Positions 1-8,160 of a DNA stretch of 64,000 bases are shown here, in pieces (position 1 is the first letter of the stretch; every line of letters starts with the position of its first letter). A program made the position numbers and the translations under genes. Source of the stretch: Nematostella vectensis (lineage: Eukaryota > Cnidaria > Anthozoa > Actiniaria > Edwardsiidae); NCBI RefSeq assembly GCF_932526225.1, contig NC_064046.1:9263719-9327718 (forward strand), in the 5' to 3' direction. The notes under the pieces are model-generated. The model did not search any database. It was not told the origin of the DNA and worked only from the letters and a program-made list of their open reading frames with translations.

Positions 1-119
1 CAATCAAAATCAGTTATAGCTGCATGAGCAACACCAAGCAGATAACTGACAACCACAACAAACGCATAATCGCCTCATCAATAACAACCTAAGACACCCC
101 TACCTCCCTCGCCACCGCC

Positions 120-557
120 AATAACAAAACATGCAACTGCAGACAAAAGAACGCGTGCCCCCTTGACGGAAACTGCCTCCAATAATCTGTTATCTACCAA
201 GCTACTGTAACAAGAAAGGACAACAACACCTCCGAAACCTACGTAGGACTAACCGAGAACGAATTCAAGACAAGATATAGAAACCACACCGCCTCATTCC
301 GACACGCTTAACACAGAAACTCGACCGAACTAAGCAAGTACATATGGAGCCTTAAAGACAACGACATAGAACACTTTATTTTATGGAAAATCCTGTCATC
401 TCACTCCGCCTACAACAGCTCTAGCAAAAGATGTAATCTCTGCCTCAAAGAAAAACTTATCATTATCCGCCAACCCAAGCTATCAACTTTAAACAAGCGT
501 AACGAGCTAGTGTCTTCGTGCCGCCACAGGAACAAAGCCTTGTTATGCAACAGCTGA
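120..557 (+). pseudogene. Relic C-terminus of a GIY-YIG (Penelope-like) retroelement polyprotein
   Basis: One reading frame runs to a stop at 555-557 with two internal stops (TAA at 183-185 and another TAA in the middle) and no frameshift. It shows a Cys-rich lead-in (CNC, then CPLDGNCL at 156-179) followed by a GIY-YIG nuclease-like core (YVGLTENEFKTRYRNH) and a Cys-rich tail (CNLCL, then SSCRHRN). In Penelope-like elements this endonuclease follows the reverse transcriptase and makes the target-site nick. The reverse transcriptase itself would lie left of the window. It has no ATG and is certainly not functional. Family assignment is from motif recognition only; another GIY-YIG retroelement is possible. 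Confidence 0.6.
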
Positions 558-1000
558 GCTATTCAATTTCATCATAACAGCCATTCACATTTCGCGCCCT
601 ATTTTTATGTTAATTTTATACATAGATAGTATATAAGTGATGGTAGTAATAAATCTCCTGATAAGTGGGCAACCACGAAACAGGCTTGTAGAGATAAAAC
701 GGTAGTTCGCGTGTTTTTTCCTACAAACCAAGATATATCCCGCTCTACACCTATGTATTGAGCACTGTTATATGAACGCCGCATTACATATATATATATA
801 TATATATATATATACTTTTTTTAGCTTTTTAACTTATTTTATACTGAAAAAGGCCGAAAGGCCGTTTAGTAAATTTTTAATAATGTCTAAAAGTTGGGAA
901 TCGTAGCGTCTTTCTTCACACTACTATATTTATATTTTCGCTACTGTGCCCTGGTATCTTGGATCCTTTTAGACAGACTGGTTGTTTATATATATATGTA
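558..1000. other. AT-rich retroelement 3' tail and spacer
   Basis: No open frame. It contains a (TA)n run at about 787-814 and a short GGCC-rich inverted repeat near 850-868. It is probably the untranslated tail of the GIY-YIG element to its left. The base composition changes sharply at about 1000, where the GC-rich element begins. Confidence 0.4.
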
Positions 1001-1011
1001 CCCTAGGGTGC

Positions 1012-1452
1012 ATGATGAGCGACGAATACTTTGAAAGTCTTCTTGAGGGGGGCGCCGCCGGCCTCCCGGCCGTCGAGTCGATGGACTGCTCGACCCAGCA
1101 AGCTACCGGAGGTTAGCAAACTGAGATAGCAAACGCGAGGGAGAAACTCGCGATTCTCGTAGCCTCGGGGAAGTCGAGAGAAATGGTAGGCAAGGCCCTG
1201 ACTCACGACGACGTCAAACGCATGAGCTCCGAGGAGGTGAGGAAGTACGAGAAGCGATACGAGACCGCTCTAGCCAGCCGGACTACAGACGCACTGGCAG
1301 ACAGCTTCCTGAAGCTTACGACCAAGCTAGTAGGCATGACGCTGCCGATAGACAGTGTGGTCGATCTTCACAATGACCTCGTGTCCGACTACATCATCAA
1401 CAACGAGCTCCGCACATTGTGCAGAAGCCTGTCTCTACGCTGCGGTCGTTAG
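1012..1452 (+). pseudogene. Element small protein (about 146 codons) with one in-frame amber stop
   Basis: From ATG 1012 the frame runs to TAG 1450-1452, broken once by TAG at 1114-1116. The downstream part alone is open from ATG 1183 (89 residues). The product would be acidic at its N-terminus (MMSDEYFESLLEGG) and largely helical and charged further on, with no membrane segment. I recognise no catalytic motif. It looks like a family that recurs beside the same integrase in other cnidarian elements, but that is memory, not a search. A structural or replication-accessory role cannot be told apart from sequence. Confidence 0.5.
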
Positions 1453-1508
1453 ATGGCTTTACCCGTCGGGGCGTTACACGTAGCACGTCATGTGAACACC
1501 AACGGCGC

Positions 1509-1630
1509 TGACACGCGGTGTCAACACGAGGAAGCAGTCGCGGACACTGGCGAGTCTGCCATCCCAGAGTAGACGTTCATTTGAAAGCTTGCCACTTCTT
1601 CAGCAACCAAATAGTTGACACCGCGTGTCA
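1509..1630. promoter_or_regulatory. Two 15-bp palindromes, GACAC-N3-GTGTC core
   Basis: TGACACGCGGTGTCA at 1509-1523 and TGACACCGCGTGTCA at 1616-1630 are perfect inverted repeats with the same arms and different 3-base centres. The second ends 6 bp before the ATG at 1637. Both are followed by AACAC or similar. A third member of the set (GACACCGAAGGTGTC, 3111-3125) lies before the integrase. They look like operator or promoter sites of the element. Confidence 0.45.
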
Positions 1631-1636
1631 ACACAA

Positions 1637-2215
1637 ATGGAGGAACCTCAAGGAAGTACTAGTGCTCAGCGACCCTACGGGTCAGCGGAACCTGACAAAC
1701 AAGCTGCGGAACAAACTGCCCATGAACCTGCACTTACGCCTTCGGCGTTGGTGGAGAGAATCACGAGCCCCGAACCACCCGCTACCCGACCTAAACACCC
1801 TGGGCGAGTCGAAGCTGGAAGGCGCTTGGCAAAGTGGAACCGACTTAACAGAGCGAAGAAGAAAGAGACACTTCGTGTCGTGCAACACGTTGAGTCGCCG
1901 GTTGCTAGCAAGTTGCAGGGACGCGAGGGCTATCATGCCGAAGATGCCTTCGGCACTCCTTCGGCACACACACCAGTCCCGGAAAGCAACTCCGCTTGGT
2001 CGGCTAGCTCGGTTATCGGGGTCGCTGGTCTTCTAGTGTCATTGATCGGCCTTTACACACGTAGGCGAGAGCTAGCTGCCGCGTTCACTCGTACACCCAC
2101 AGCTACCGAAGGTACCGACGACGTGACTCCGCCCGCAAATGCACAGCAACCACCGCTTTCAGTTCCGGCGAGCCGACCCGTGAAATGCAAATATCGACTG
2201 CTAGCCATGGAGTAA
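1637..2215 (+). CDS. Element membrane protein, single C-terminal membrane segment
   Basis: Intact 192-codon frame. I prefer ATG 1637 to the upstream GTG because it follows the palindrome at 1616-1630 directly. The N-terminal half is Pro/Glu/Ala-rich and disordered. Next comes a basic stretch (RPKHPGRVEAGRRLAKWNRL, residues about 52-71) that resembles a conserved signature of cnidarian element proteins. After that comes a hydrophobic segment (SVIGVAGLLVSLIGLY, about residues 127-142) followed by RRR, as expected for a single-pass membrane anchor with a positive cytoplasmic flank. The tail is polar. Function unknown; a virion-membrane or structural role is only a guess. Confidence 0.5.
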   Translation: MEEPQGSTSAQRPYGSAEPDKQAAEQTAHEPALTPSALVERITSPEPPATRPKHPGRVEAGRRLAKWNRLNRAKKKETLRVVQHVESPVASKLQGREGYHAEDAFGTPSAHTPVPESNSAWSASSVIGVAGLLVSLIGLYTRRRELAAAFTRTPTATEGTDDVTPPANAQQPPLSVPASRPVKCKYRLLAME

Positions 2216-2268
2216 GCAGACATTTAAACACAAGAGCTCCACCCATATCCGCACGTCCGTGCATCGCA

Positions 2269-2493
2269 ATGTCGACGACGCAGCAAAGCAAGATTACAAA
2301 GACCATCACCGACGCCGCAGTCATAACCGGCTTTGTCGCCGGTATCGGCTGGGCTGGGTGCAAGGTCTAATGCGTAGACTTCACCAAAGACCCCTCCGCG
2401 AACGCCATGAACTACGCAAAAATGACTGCCGCCGTTGCAGGTGCTGTCGCTTTGAAGGGTTATCTTGAGGACCAGAAGATCCTGCCCATATAG
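2269..2493 (+). pseudogene. Element small hydrophobic protein with one in-frame ochre stop
   Basis: ATG 2269 opens a frame that ends at TAG 2491-2493, interrupted once by TAA at 2368-2370. The first part has a Gly/Ala-rich hydrophobic run (AAVITGFVAGIGWAGC). The second part has another (MTAAVAGAVALKGYL) ending in EDQKILPI. The same frame on both sides of the TAA and the two-hairpin hydrophobic pattern argue that it was one protein of about 74 residues. No function can be assigned. Confidence 0.45.
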
Positions 2494-2508
2494 TAGTGTA
2501 CTACACTA
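2494..2508. promoter_or_regulatory. 15-bp palindrome TAGTGTA-C-TACACTA
   Basis: Perfect inverted repeat starting one base after the stop of the preceding small gene and 66 bp before ATG 2574. It could act as a terminator-like or promoter element between two genes of the virus-like unit. Confidence 0.35.
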
Positions 2509-2573
2509 CATGTGTAGGCCATGTATTAGACTCGTGTTTACGTACACAGTGTGCGAAACACACACACTACTCG

Positions 2574-2990
2574 ATGGCCTCCATTGCAATTTTGGTTGGT
2601 GGCGCCGTCCTAAACGCGACTACATTCGTTGGTGGCAACTACCTCGCAAAGTTCCTGTCGAACGATGAGAGCCCTGCCTTAGCTGAGAAGGAGAGGCACG
2701 ACAAGGCCCTCAAGAAATACCAACGAGACTATGGACGCTACCAACAACGGCGACAAAAAATCCTCGATTGGCAAGCGCAAAGTCGCGAGAGAGGGGCCCT
2801 CGCGAAGCAAAACTTCACCGACAGTGACTACGCGCTCAAACTTTACAACCAGACCCGATCCCTGGAGTCAATGCGGGCTCCTGAGCTGTCCGACTACTAC
2901 ATCCCCAGCAAAACGCAGAAAAACGCCGAGTTGGCGTACATTGGCGCCGGCGCTCTCGCCATCGGCTACACAGCCAGCCGCTTGCTGTGA
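2574..2990 (+). CDS. Element small protein with a hydrophobic segment at each end (138 aa)
   Basis: Intact frame from ATG 2574; the ATG at 2496 is less likely because it would put a Cys-rich stretch before the natural MASIAILVGGAVLNA start. The layout is a Gly/Ala-rich hydrophobic N-terminus (residues 1-25), a highly charged helical middle with a KYQRDYGRYQQRRQK-type coiled-coil look, an LSDYYIPS motif, and a hydrophobic C-terminus (AYIGAGALAIGYTASRLL). The same plan recurs, in my memory, in small proteins near similar integrases in cnidarian genomes. It is not a recognisable capsid protein. Its intactness among broken neighbours is notable. Confidence 0.5.
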   Translation: MASIAILVGGAVLNATTFVGGNYLAKFLSNDESPALAEKERHDKALKKYQRDYGRYQQRRQKILDWQAQSRERGALAKQNFTDSDYALKLYNQTRSLESMRAPELSDYYIPSKTQKNAELAYIGAGALAIGYTASRLL

Positions 2991-3032
2991 TGCAGCAAAG
3001 CTGCACCAAGGCGGCCCTTTTCCATACTGCGC

Positions 3033-3343
3033 GTATACGTATACGTATACAGACCGGTTGTGGAGTGCTATGCACGTATATGTATATATAGCAGCCGCTG
3101 CTAAGCGAATGACACCGAAGGTGTCTTAGCTTTGGTCACTAGCAAGCTAGTCACTGCTAACCGAAGCCTCGAGTTGTTTTGTGCGCGCGCGCACACAGAC
3201 AGGGAGTGCGTTAAAAGATTCGCCAATGTCGTTCTTCGAGGGCCTGCCGACCTCAGAAAGACCGAGCGCTTGCCGTTCCGGCCGAGCAGACAGCAACCGC
3301 CTGTTGGAGACTGATACACCTGTCGCGATGTATCGCGATACAT
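3033..3343. promoter_or_regulatory. Palindrome-rich leader before the integrase gene
   Basis: Four palindromes lie in 310 bp. They are GTATACGTATACGTATAC (3033-3050), GACACCGAAGGTGTC (3111-3125), CTAGCAAGCTAG (3137-3148), and ATGTATCGCGATACAT (3328-3343), whose end is 22 bp before the integrase ATG. An alternating GC run (GTGCGCGCGCGCAC, about 3181-3194) can form Z-DNA or a cruciform. Read together they look like a regulatory leader. Confidence 0.4.
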
Positions 3344-3365
3344 TGCAATACATTGCCGACACGTA

Positions 3366-4418
3366 ATGACGACGAAGCGCATGTCCGACGAAGAACTCGG
3401 TGCGTTCCTTCGCCCTATATACTACGCCAGAGGTGGCTTCCAGGGAGTGACCGCTCTGCATGCCAAACTTCCCAAGGGCTTAGCCTCCATAGATCGAGTG
3501 CGCAAGTGGGTAAGCTTGCAGCCCGTCGGGGGCTACACACAGACACCCCCTCCCCCGACTACATACGCCCATTTCTCGGAGCAGACACCGAACCGCATCC
3601 ACCAGTCGGACCTACTATTCTTGCCAACCGACCGCGGTTACAAGTATGCCCTGACTGTCGTTGACGTTGCTTCACGATATAAAGCCGCCCGCCCACTGAG
3701 GACTAAGAGCGCGGCCGTCGTCTCCCGCGAACTCGCTGACATCTATGCAGAGGGACCTCTAACATGGCCTAAAGTCCTCATTGTTGATGACGGCACGGAG
3801 TTCAAGGGTGCTACCACAAAGCTCCTAACAGACCACGGGGTGGAGGTCCGATGGGCTGAGCCAGGTTACCACAGGAGCCAAGCTTTCTCTGAGTCTTTCC
3901 ATCACTGGCTGGCACAGCGCCTATTTCGTGCGCAGTACTCGAAGGAGCTCGCATCCGGCGGAACAAACCGCGAGTGGGTTACCGCTTTGCCAATTGTCAT
4001 CTCGGACATAAACGCAACGAAGACTCGCATGACTGGCTTTGCGCCTAAAGACGCCATAAAGCTAAGGCGCGTGCCTCTCAAAGCCGAAAAGCCCCCCCTA
4101 GAGGTCGGAACGGAGGTGTACATCGCCGTAAACGAGGAAGACCTCCAGGACAAGGGCCGACGGCGAGCGACGGACCCGTGGTGGACGAGCAAGTCATACC
4201 CAATACTAAAGAGGGTTATGGAGCCCGGGCATTCGGTGTTGTATTACACGGCGTACTCTACACAGGCAGCGGTAGTCGGACTCGAACCAGCGGATGTTCC
4301 CTTGTGCCCACTCCTCGAGCATATCGTGAGGCCCCTCTTTATCTCTCCAGGGTGGGACCTGCCCATAGTCGCCACAACACACTACCTAGATACTCTAGGA
4401 TGGCGCGTAGCACTTTAG
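3366..4418 (+). CDS. rve-family integrase of the virus-like element (C-terminus replaced)
   Basis: Open frame of 350 codons from ATG 3366. An N-terminal helix-turn-helix-like region (GGFQGVTALHAKLPKG) precedes the RNase-H-fold core. The D,D-34-E set is visible: HQSDLLFL, IVDDGTEFKG, then FSESFHHW. YKYALTVVDVASRY is the usual second strand. It would join element DNA ends to host DNA. Real similarity seems to stop near 4250 (VLYY). The last 55 or so codons are antisense to helicase motifs of the convergent gene (4262-4449), so the native C-terminus has been lost by a deletion that joined the two genes. Expression state unknown. Confidence 0.75.
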   Translation: MTTKRMSDEELGAFLRPIYYARGGFQGVTALHAKLPKGLASIDRVRKWVSLQPVGGYTQTPPPPTTYAHFSEQTPNRIHQSDLLFLPTDRGYKYALTVVDVASRYKAARPLRTKSAAVVSRELADIYAEGPLTWPKVLIVDDGTEFKGATTKLLTDHGVEVRWAEPGYHRSQAFSESFHHWLAQRLFRAQYSKELASGGTNREWVTALPIVISDINATKTRMTGFAPKDAIKLRRVPLKAEKPPLEVGTEVYIAVNEEDLQDKGRRRATDPWWTSKSYPILKRVMEPGHSVLYYTAYSTQAAVVGLEPADVPLCPLLEHIVRPLFISPGWDLPIVATTHYLDTLGWRVAL

Positions 4419-7400
4419 TCTGTACCTTACAGCACTCGTCAATGATGACTATTTCTGCGAGACGGTCGAGTTTGTGCCCCAGCTCGAAAGGCCTCCCCAC
4501 TCCTCTATCGACTTCTCCGCTGGTATGCAGAGGTAGTGGTGGTAGGTTTGAGCCTTCACCGCGAGGCGCGGGTTATTGCGATGGTCGCGGGCGAGGTCGT
4601 TCTCGGGAGTGAGCACCACAACGTTGCGGCCGCGGAACATGCTCACCGCCCACTCGGTCTTCCCCGATGCTCCTTGGCCGGCTAGATACATCTTTGCAGA
4701 GGTTGCGGCCACTAGATCGCACGGCAGACTCGGTGCAGTGCTTGGCTCTTTTTCCAAGCTCCCCGACTTCTTCGGATCCCAAGTCGCTTCGGGTCGCCAC
4801 TCGTACCCAAGCTTCTTGTGGCGCCACTCTCCATACCTCGGATTTCGCTCCACGAGCTTTACACCACTGGGCACCTCCTTTGCGTATATGGCATCTGTGC
4901 ACACCCGGAGGACGCGAGGAATCCGCCTCAACATGCGTCTCAACGCTACGTTTGTGTACGCCAAGACAAAGGCCCTGATATGGTACCATTGTGAGCGTCG
5001 GACACCGTCTTTGTATTGGATCAGATGAGCCCCGTCGGCATGCTCGAAGTTAAGTAAGTGGTCGGTGCCCGCAAGGAGGTTTGTCAGATACGCGGCTTCT
5101 TCACGGTCGCGAACTACGATCGAGGACTCGTCGCCATGGCGAGCGCACTTGCCTACGAAACGGACAGCGAGATCTCGACCCTCAGGATACTGCGAGTCTT
5201 CGCTACTAGCGATGGAGTGGGGGAACCTGATGGAGTCCTTTTTTCCGACGCTATACAACACCTCCCTCGCCGTGGCCGTGACGAGGTCACCCGAGTCTAA
5301 CAGGTCCTTGAGCTCTGGCGTGGTGATCCAGCCCTCGTTTTGTTCCAAGTGCTGCCCTACCCTCCCGGAAGTGTAGGGGTGGCAGGCCTCAGACAACTCC
5401 CACTCGGTCAGCTGAATGACCACGGTTAGTAGAAGAACCTCGCTCAGTGGCCGTCCCACAACATCCGCGATACGATACACGTTCCTAGGGAAGCCGTATT
5501 TCCGTACCAAATCAATGGCGTCCGAGGCGCCGCCGAAGACACTGTCCTCGCATCCTAGGTACGCCGCACGCATGTCGATGTGCGCATGGGGCTGCGTCCC
5601 TAAGTTTTCCTTGCTATTCCACACTTTGGACTCAACCTGCGCCGCTCGCCAGACGTCCCTGTATTTAAGAGGCGTTGGCCTGATGTTCTCTCTTTGGGTC
5701 CACTTCTTGAAGCGATACTATATGGCGCCGCCCATCGAGTGCGTAGCTTCGATGTACTCTTGGTAGACTGGGTGATCATCAGGGAGCCATTGAGGATCAT
5801 GTCCTGTCTCGTCTGTAAACGCCCTGTCGATAGCCGCTCTGTCTTGTCCCGATCGGTACAGTTTGCCTTCGTGCGTGACTATAACGCGCCCGCACAGCCA
5901 GATCCTCGTGCTTCTGGGGATTGCCCTGTTTATAAAGCGAATGAGCACCTCTCGCACTTTTGCCTCGCGCGATTTTGTGGCGGAACTGGTTAGAGCCTTC
6001 TCCTGACATAACGAACGAAGCTCCCCCTCAGCCTCGAAGTCTAGGCCGTGGACGCTCGTGATCGCAGGTGGTTCGGTCGGGAGCTCCGCCCAGGCGTGGT
6101 TATTGTGGCAAGGGATGGCGACCCTCGCCTTAGTCTTGTACTTCCCCGAGTCCCACAGAACGTTACCCAGGGCGTCCACGGCTACTAGCTTTACCTCGAG
6201 CTTCTTTTCCATCTCAAAGAGGTCTTCTTTGGTGCATCCCGTAGTGGCCAGCTTCTTGTCAAATCGCTCGAGGATCTTGCCTCGTGTCTTGGTTAGACCG
6301 AGGGAGCGCGAGGTGCCGCGATCCCTCAAGAAGTCGGCAACATAACTCACAACACAGTTAGCGAAGGTGTCACCCCCCTCTCGCTCAAACATTGGCCCAG
6401 GCTCACCATTTTGCTCAGGTAAAGGGCGAAGCTCGTATCTCACGTAGACGAGATACTATCGTCCTTTCTCCCAAATACCCGCATCGATGCCTTCCAGGGC
6501 GCCGACTGCGATTTGGTCCCCTCTTTTGACTAATGACCCACCAATATTGTGCTCCGAACGCTCTTTCTCCTCTGTGATTGGCGCCAATGGCTCTGCGGGG
6601 GCCTTACCAACGACCGTAAAGAGTCTGTAACGCCGGTCAGGGTCTACCATCTTAAGCACCGGTGGCAACACTGCGTTTGCCCTCAGAGACTCTCGCTCGT
6701 GCGAGACCCACCACACCAAGCCATCGTCATTAATATTAGGCCCCCGCATAACCGGCTTTGGAGCAATGACACCTGCTCCACCAAGATCTCGTATCTCCTG
6801 CTAAACACCGGCGCTTATGTCTTGGCCCCGTAGAGTGGCATCAACGCTTGGGAACCGAAGATGGGCGCCGCCGACGAAGAGAGAATAGTACTTTTCCGGG
6901 TCTAAGCCCTATGGGCCCTTTTGCTCAAGCAAGGGGTCGAACTCGCGCCAGACTTCCTCTGGCCGCGCTTTCGTCGGTATGAGCGGCTTAAGCAGCTTGT
7001 GCTTGGCATCCTCGGGGATGCCCCCGTCCAGGATGTTCTGGACCAGCCCTGCCAGCACGGCGGGCGCCTCTTTGTCAGGCATGCTATTGAGAATCTACTC
7101 TATGTAAGAGTCCATGTTTGGGTATGCCTTGTGCCACCCAGTCTCTAACTGCCCGTATCGCAGCCGGCGGGACGAGTGTTTGGGTATGCCCTGTGCCACC
7201 CAGTCTCTAATTGCCCGTATCACAGCCGGCGGGACGAGTGTTTGGGTATGCCCTGTGCCACCCAGTCTCTAATTACCCGTATCACAGCCGCGGGGCGAGT
7301 GTTTGGGTATGCCTTGTGCCACCCAGTCTCTAATTGCCCGTATCGCAGGCTGCGATATCAGACAGGACGAGTGCGAACCGTTCCCGAGCGCGCCTCTCGG

Positions 7401-7610
7401 TGCCGCGCATCCTCTGCCCTACACGATTCGCTCGGCAGGGGCGACACAACCGCGTCTCCGACTGCCGAAGATCCTGCACGGCACGGGGAGGGGGCTGCCC
7501 TTACGGAGCCTTTGGAGGTGCACCTTACAGTAGGTGTCCATGCACCTCTGGCCGCACGTGTTTGCATGGCCGACCTTTAGCCACCCGCAGTAATCTTTCC
7601 CGCACTTCAT
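4265..7610 (-). pseudogene. Broken Cys-rich / family-B-like polymerase / SF1-like helicase gene of the element
   Basis: Starts at ATG 7608-7610 with a Cys-rich module (CGKDYC, ANTCGQRC, TYCKVHLQRLRKG, then VPC). The palm follows: motif-A-like HIDMRAAYLGCED (D at about 5575), HIRAFVLAYTN, and motif-C-like VCTDAIYAKE (D at about 4894). A Walker A helicase motif GQGASGKT lies at about 4656-4680. Past 4495 the frame shifts: Walker B VIIDE reads at 4435-4449 in a second frame, and motif III GDYGQVPP at 4350-4373 in a third. The helicase ends abruptly near 4265 against the integrase. Six in-frame stops, all TAG, sit at 7419, 7095, 6909, 6801, 6456 and 5718. Tandem 62-bp copies and a frameshift lie near 7100-7350. 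The segment at 5721-6443 is an uncharacterised linker. The likely role was copying element DNA; it cannot be functional as read conventionally. Confidence 0.6.
7096..7350. repeat. 62-bp tandem repeat, about four copies, inside the polymerase gene
   Basis: The unit contains GTTTGGGTATGCC and GTGCCACCCAGTCTCTAA. TTTG landmarks at 7117, 7179, 7241 and 7302 give periods of 62, 62 and 61. Three extra copies add 185 bp, which is not a multiple of three, so they disturb the N-terminal part of the minus-strand polymerase gene. Confidence 0.8.
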
Positions 7611-7674
7611 CCTTCGAATGCTCGGTATACTACAGGACAGACGGGGGTCTAATTGCAAGGTTCCCACATGTTAC

Positions 7675-7770
7675 CGCCGCCGGAACGGCAAGCGCTGGGG
7701 GCATACCGCCGCCGGAACGGCAAGCGCTGGGGGCATACCGCCGCCGGAACGGCAAGCGCTGCGGGCTGGG
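7675..7770. repeat. 32-bp tandem repeat, three copies
   Basis: Unit CCGCCGGAACGGCAAGCGCT plus GGGGGCATA, with landmarks CGGAAC at 7681, 7713 and 7745. It lies just outside the start of the minus-strand polymerase gene, within the GC-rich right end of the element. Confidence 0.8.
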
Positions 7771-8120
7771 GGGCGCGGCGGGGCGCAGCGCGGGTTACCC
7801 CCATTTCTATGCGCGCGCGCAAGCCCCCTGCCCGACCTCGGCTCCGCCGACCCGGACCCCGCCCGACGCGCGCTAGGCGCAGGCAATTGCCGCGCGAAGC
7901 GCACCCGGATCCCGCCCGGCCATGGAAAATGAGCTGGGGGGCGCGGCGGGGCGCGGCGCGGGTCCCTCTCGTTTCTACGAAAGGCCCCAGTCCCCCAGCG
8001 CTTTGCCAATTCCTTTTCTACCAGAACCCCGCCCGACGTAGTTTAACAATTGGCAATTATTTATCTACCAGAACCCCGCCCGACGTAGATAAACAATTGG
8101 CAAGATAAACAATTGGCAAT
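7765..8120. repeat. Subterminal, iteron-like repeats at the right end of the element
   Basis: Three interleaved sets. GCTGGGGGGCGCGGCGGGGC occurs at 7765 and 7933. CCCCGCCCGACG follows about 168-170 bp apart and again near 8028 and 8075, the last two within a 47-bp unit CTACCAGAACCCCGCCCG. ATAAACAATTGGCAA-like blocks appear at about 8045, 8090 and 8105. Composition drops to AT-rich right after about 8160. Such clustered repeats near an end suit protein-binding sites for replication or integration, but no matching left end was found. Confidence 0.5.
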
Positions 8121-8160
8121 TGTTTGTCTACACGAAGCGTTTCTATGAACGGCCAAAGTC

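Larger units (their letters stand above)
1000..8160. mobile_element. GC-rich virus-like mobile element with integrase and polymerase-helicase genes, decayed
   Basis: The stretch is far richer in G and C than either flank. Plus strand: four small genes (1012, 1637, 2269, 2574) and an rve integrase (3366). Minus strand, convergent: one long gene with a Cys-rich N-terminus, a family-B-like polymerase palm and an SF1-like helicase. The right end (7675-8120) is built of short direct repeats. An integrase plus a replicative polymerase recalls self-synthesising elements such as Polintons or adintoviruses. However, I see no major capsid, minor capsid, packaging ATPase or protease gene, and no clear terminal inverted repeat, so it is not a standard Polinton. 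Several genes carry in-frame stops and frameshifts, so this copy is a fossil. Boundaries are judged from composition only. Confidence 0.6.

Noticed and set aside
5718-6443. OTU-type protease domain upstream of the polymerase palm
   Set aside because: A short run around IPCHNNHAWAEL and GGDTFANC is suggestive, but I could not see a convincing Asp-Cys-His set, so I left it as an uncharacterised linker.
1000-8160. Calling the element a standard Polinton/Maverick
   Set aside because: No capsid, packaging ATPase or protease gene and no long terminal inverted repeats were found; only the integrase and polymerase theme is shared.
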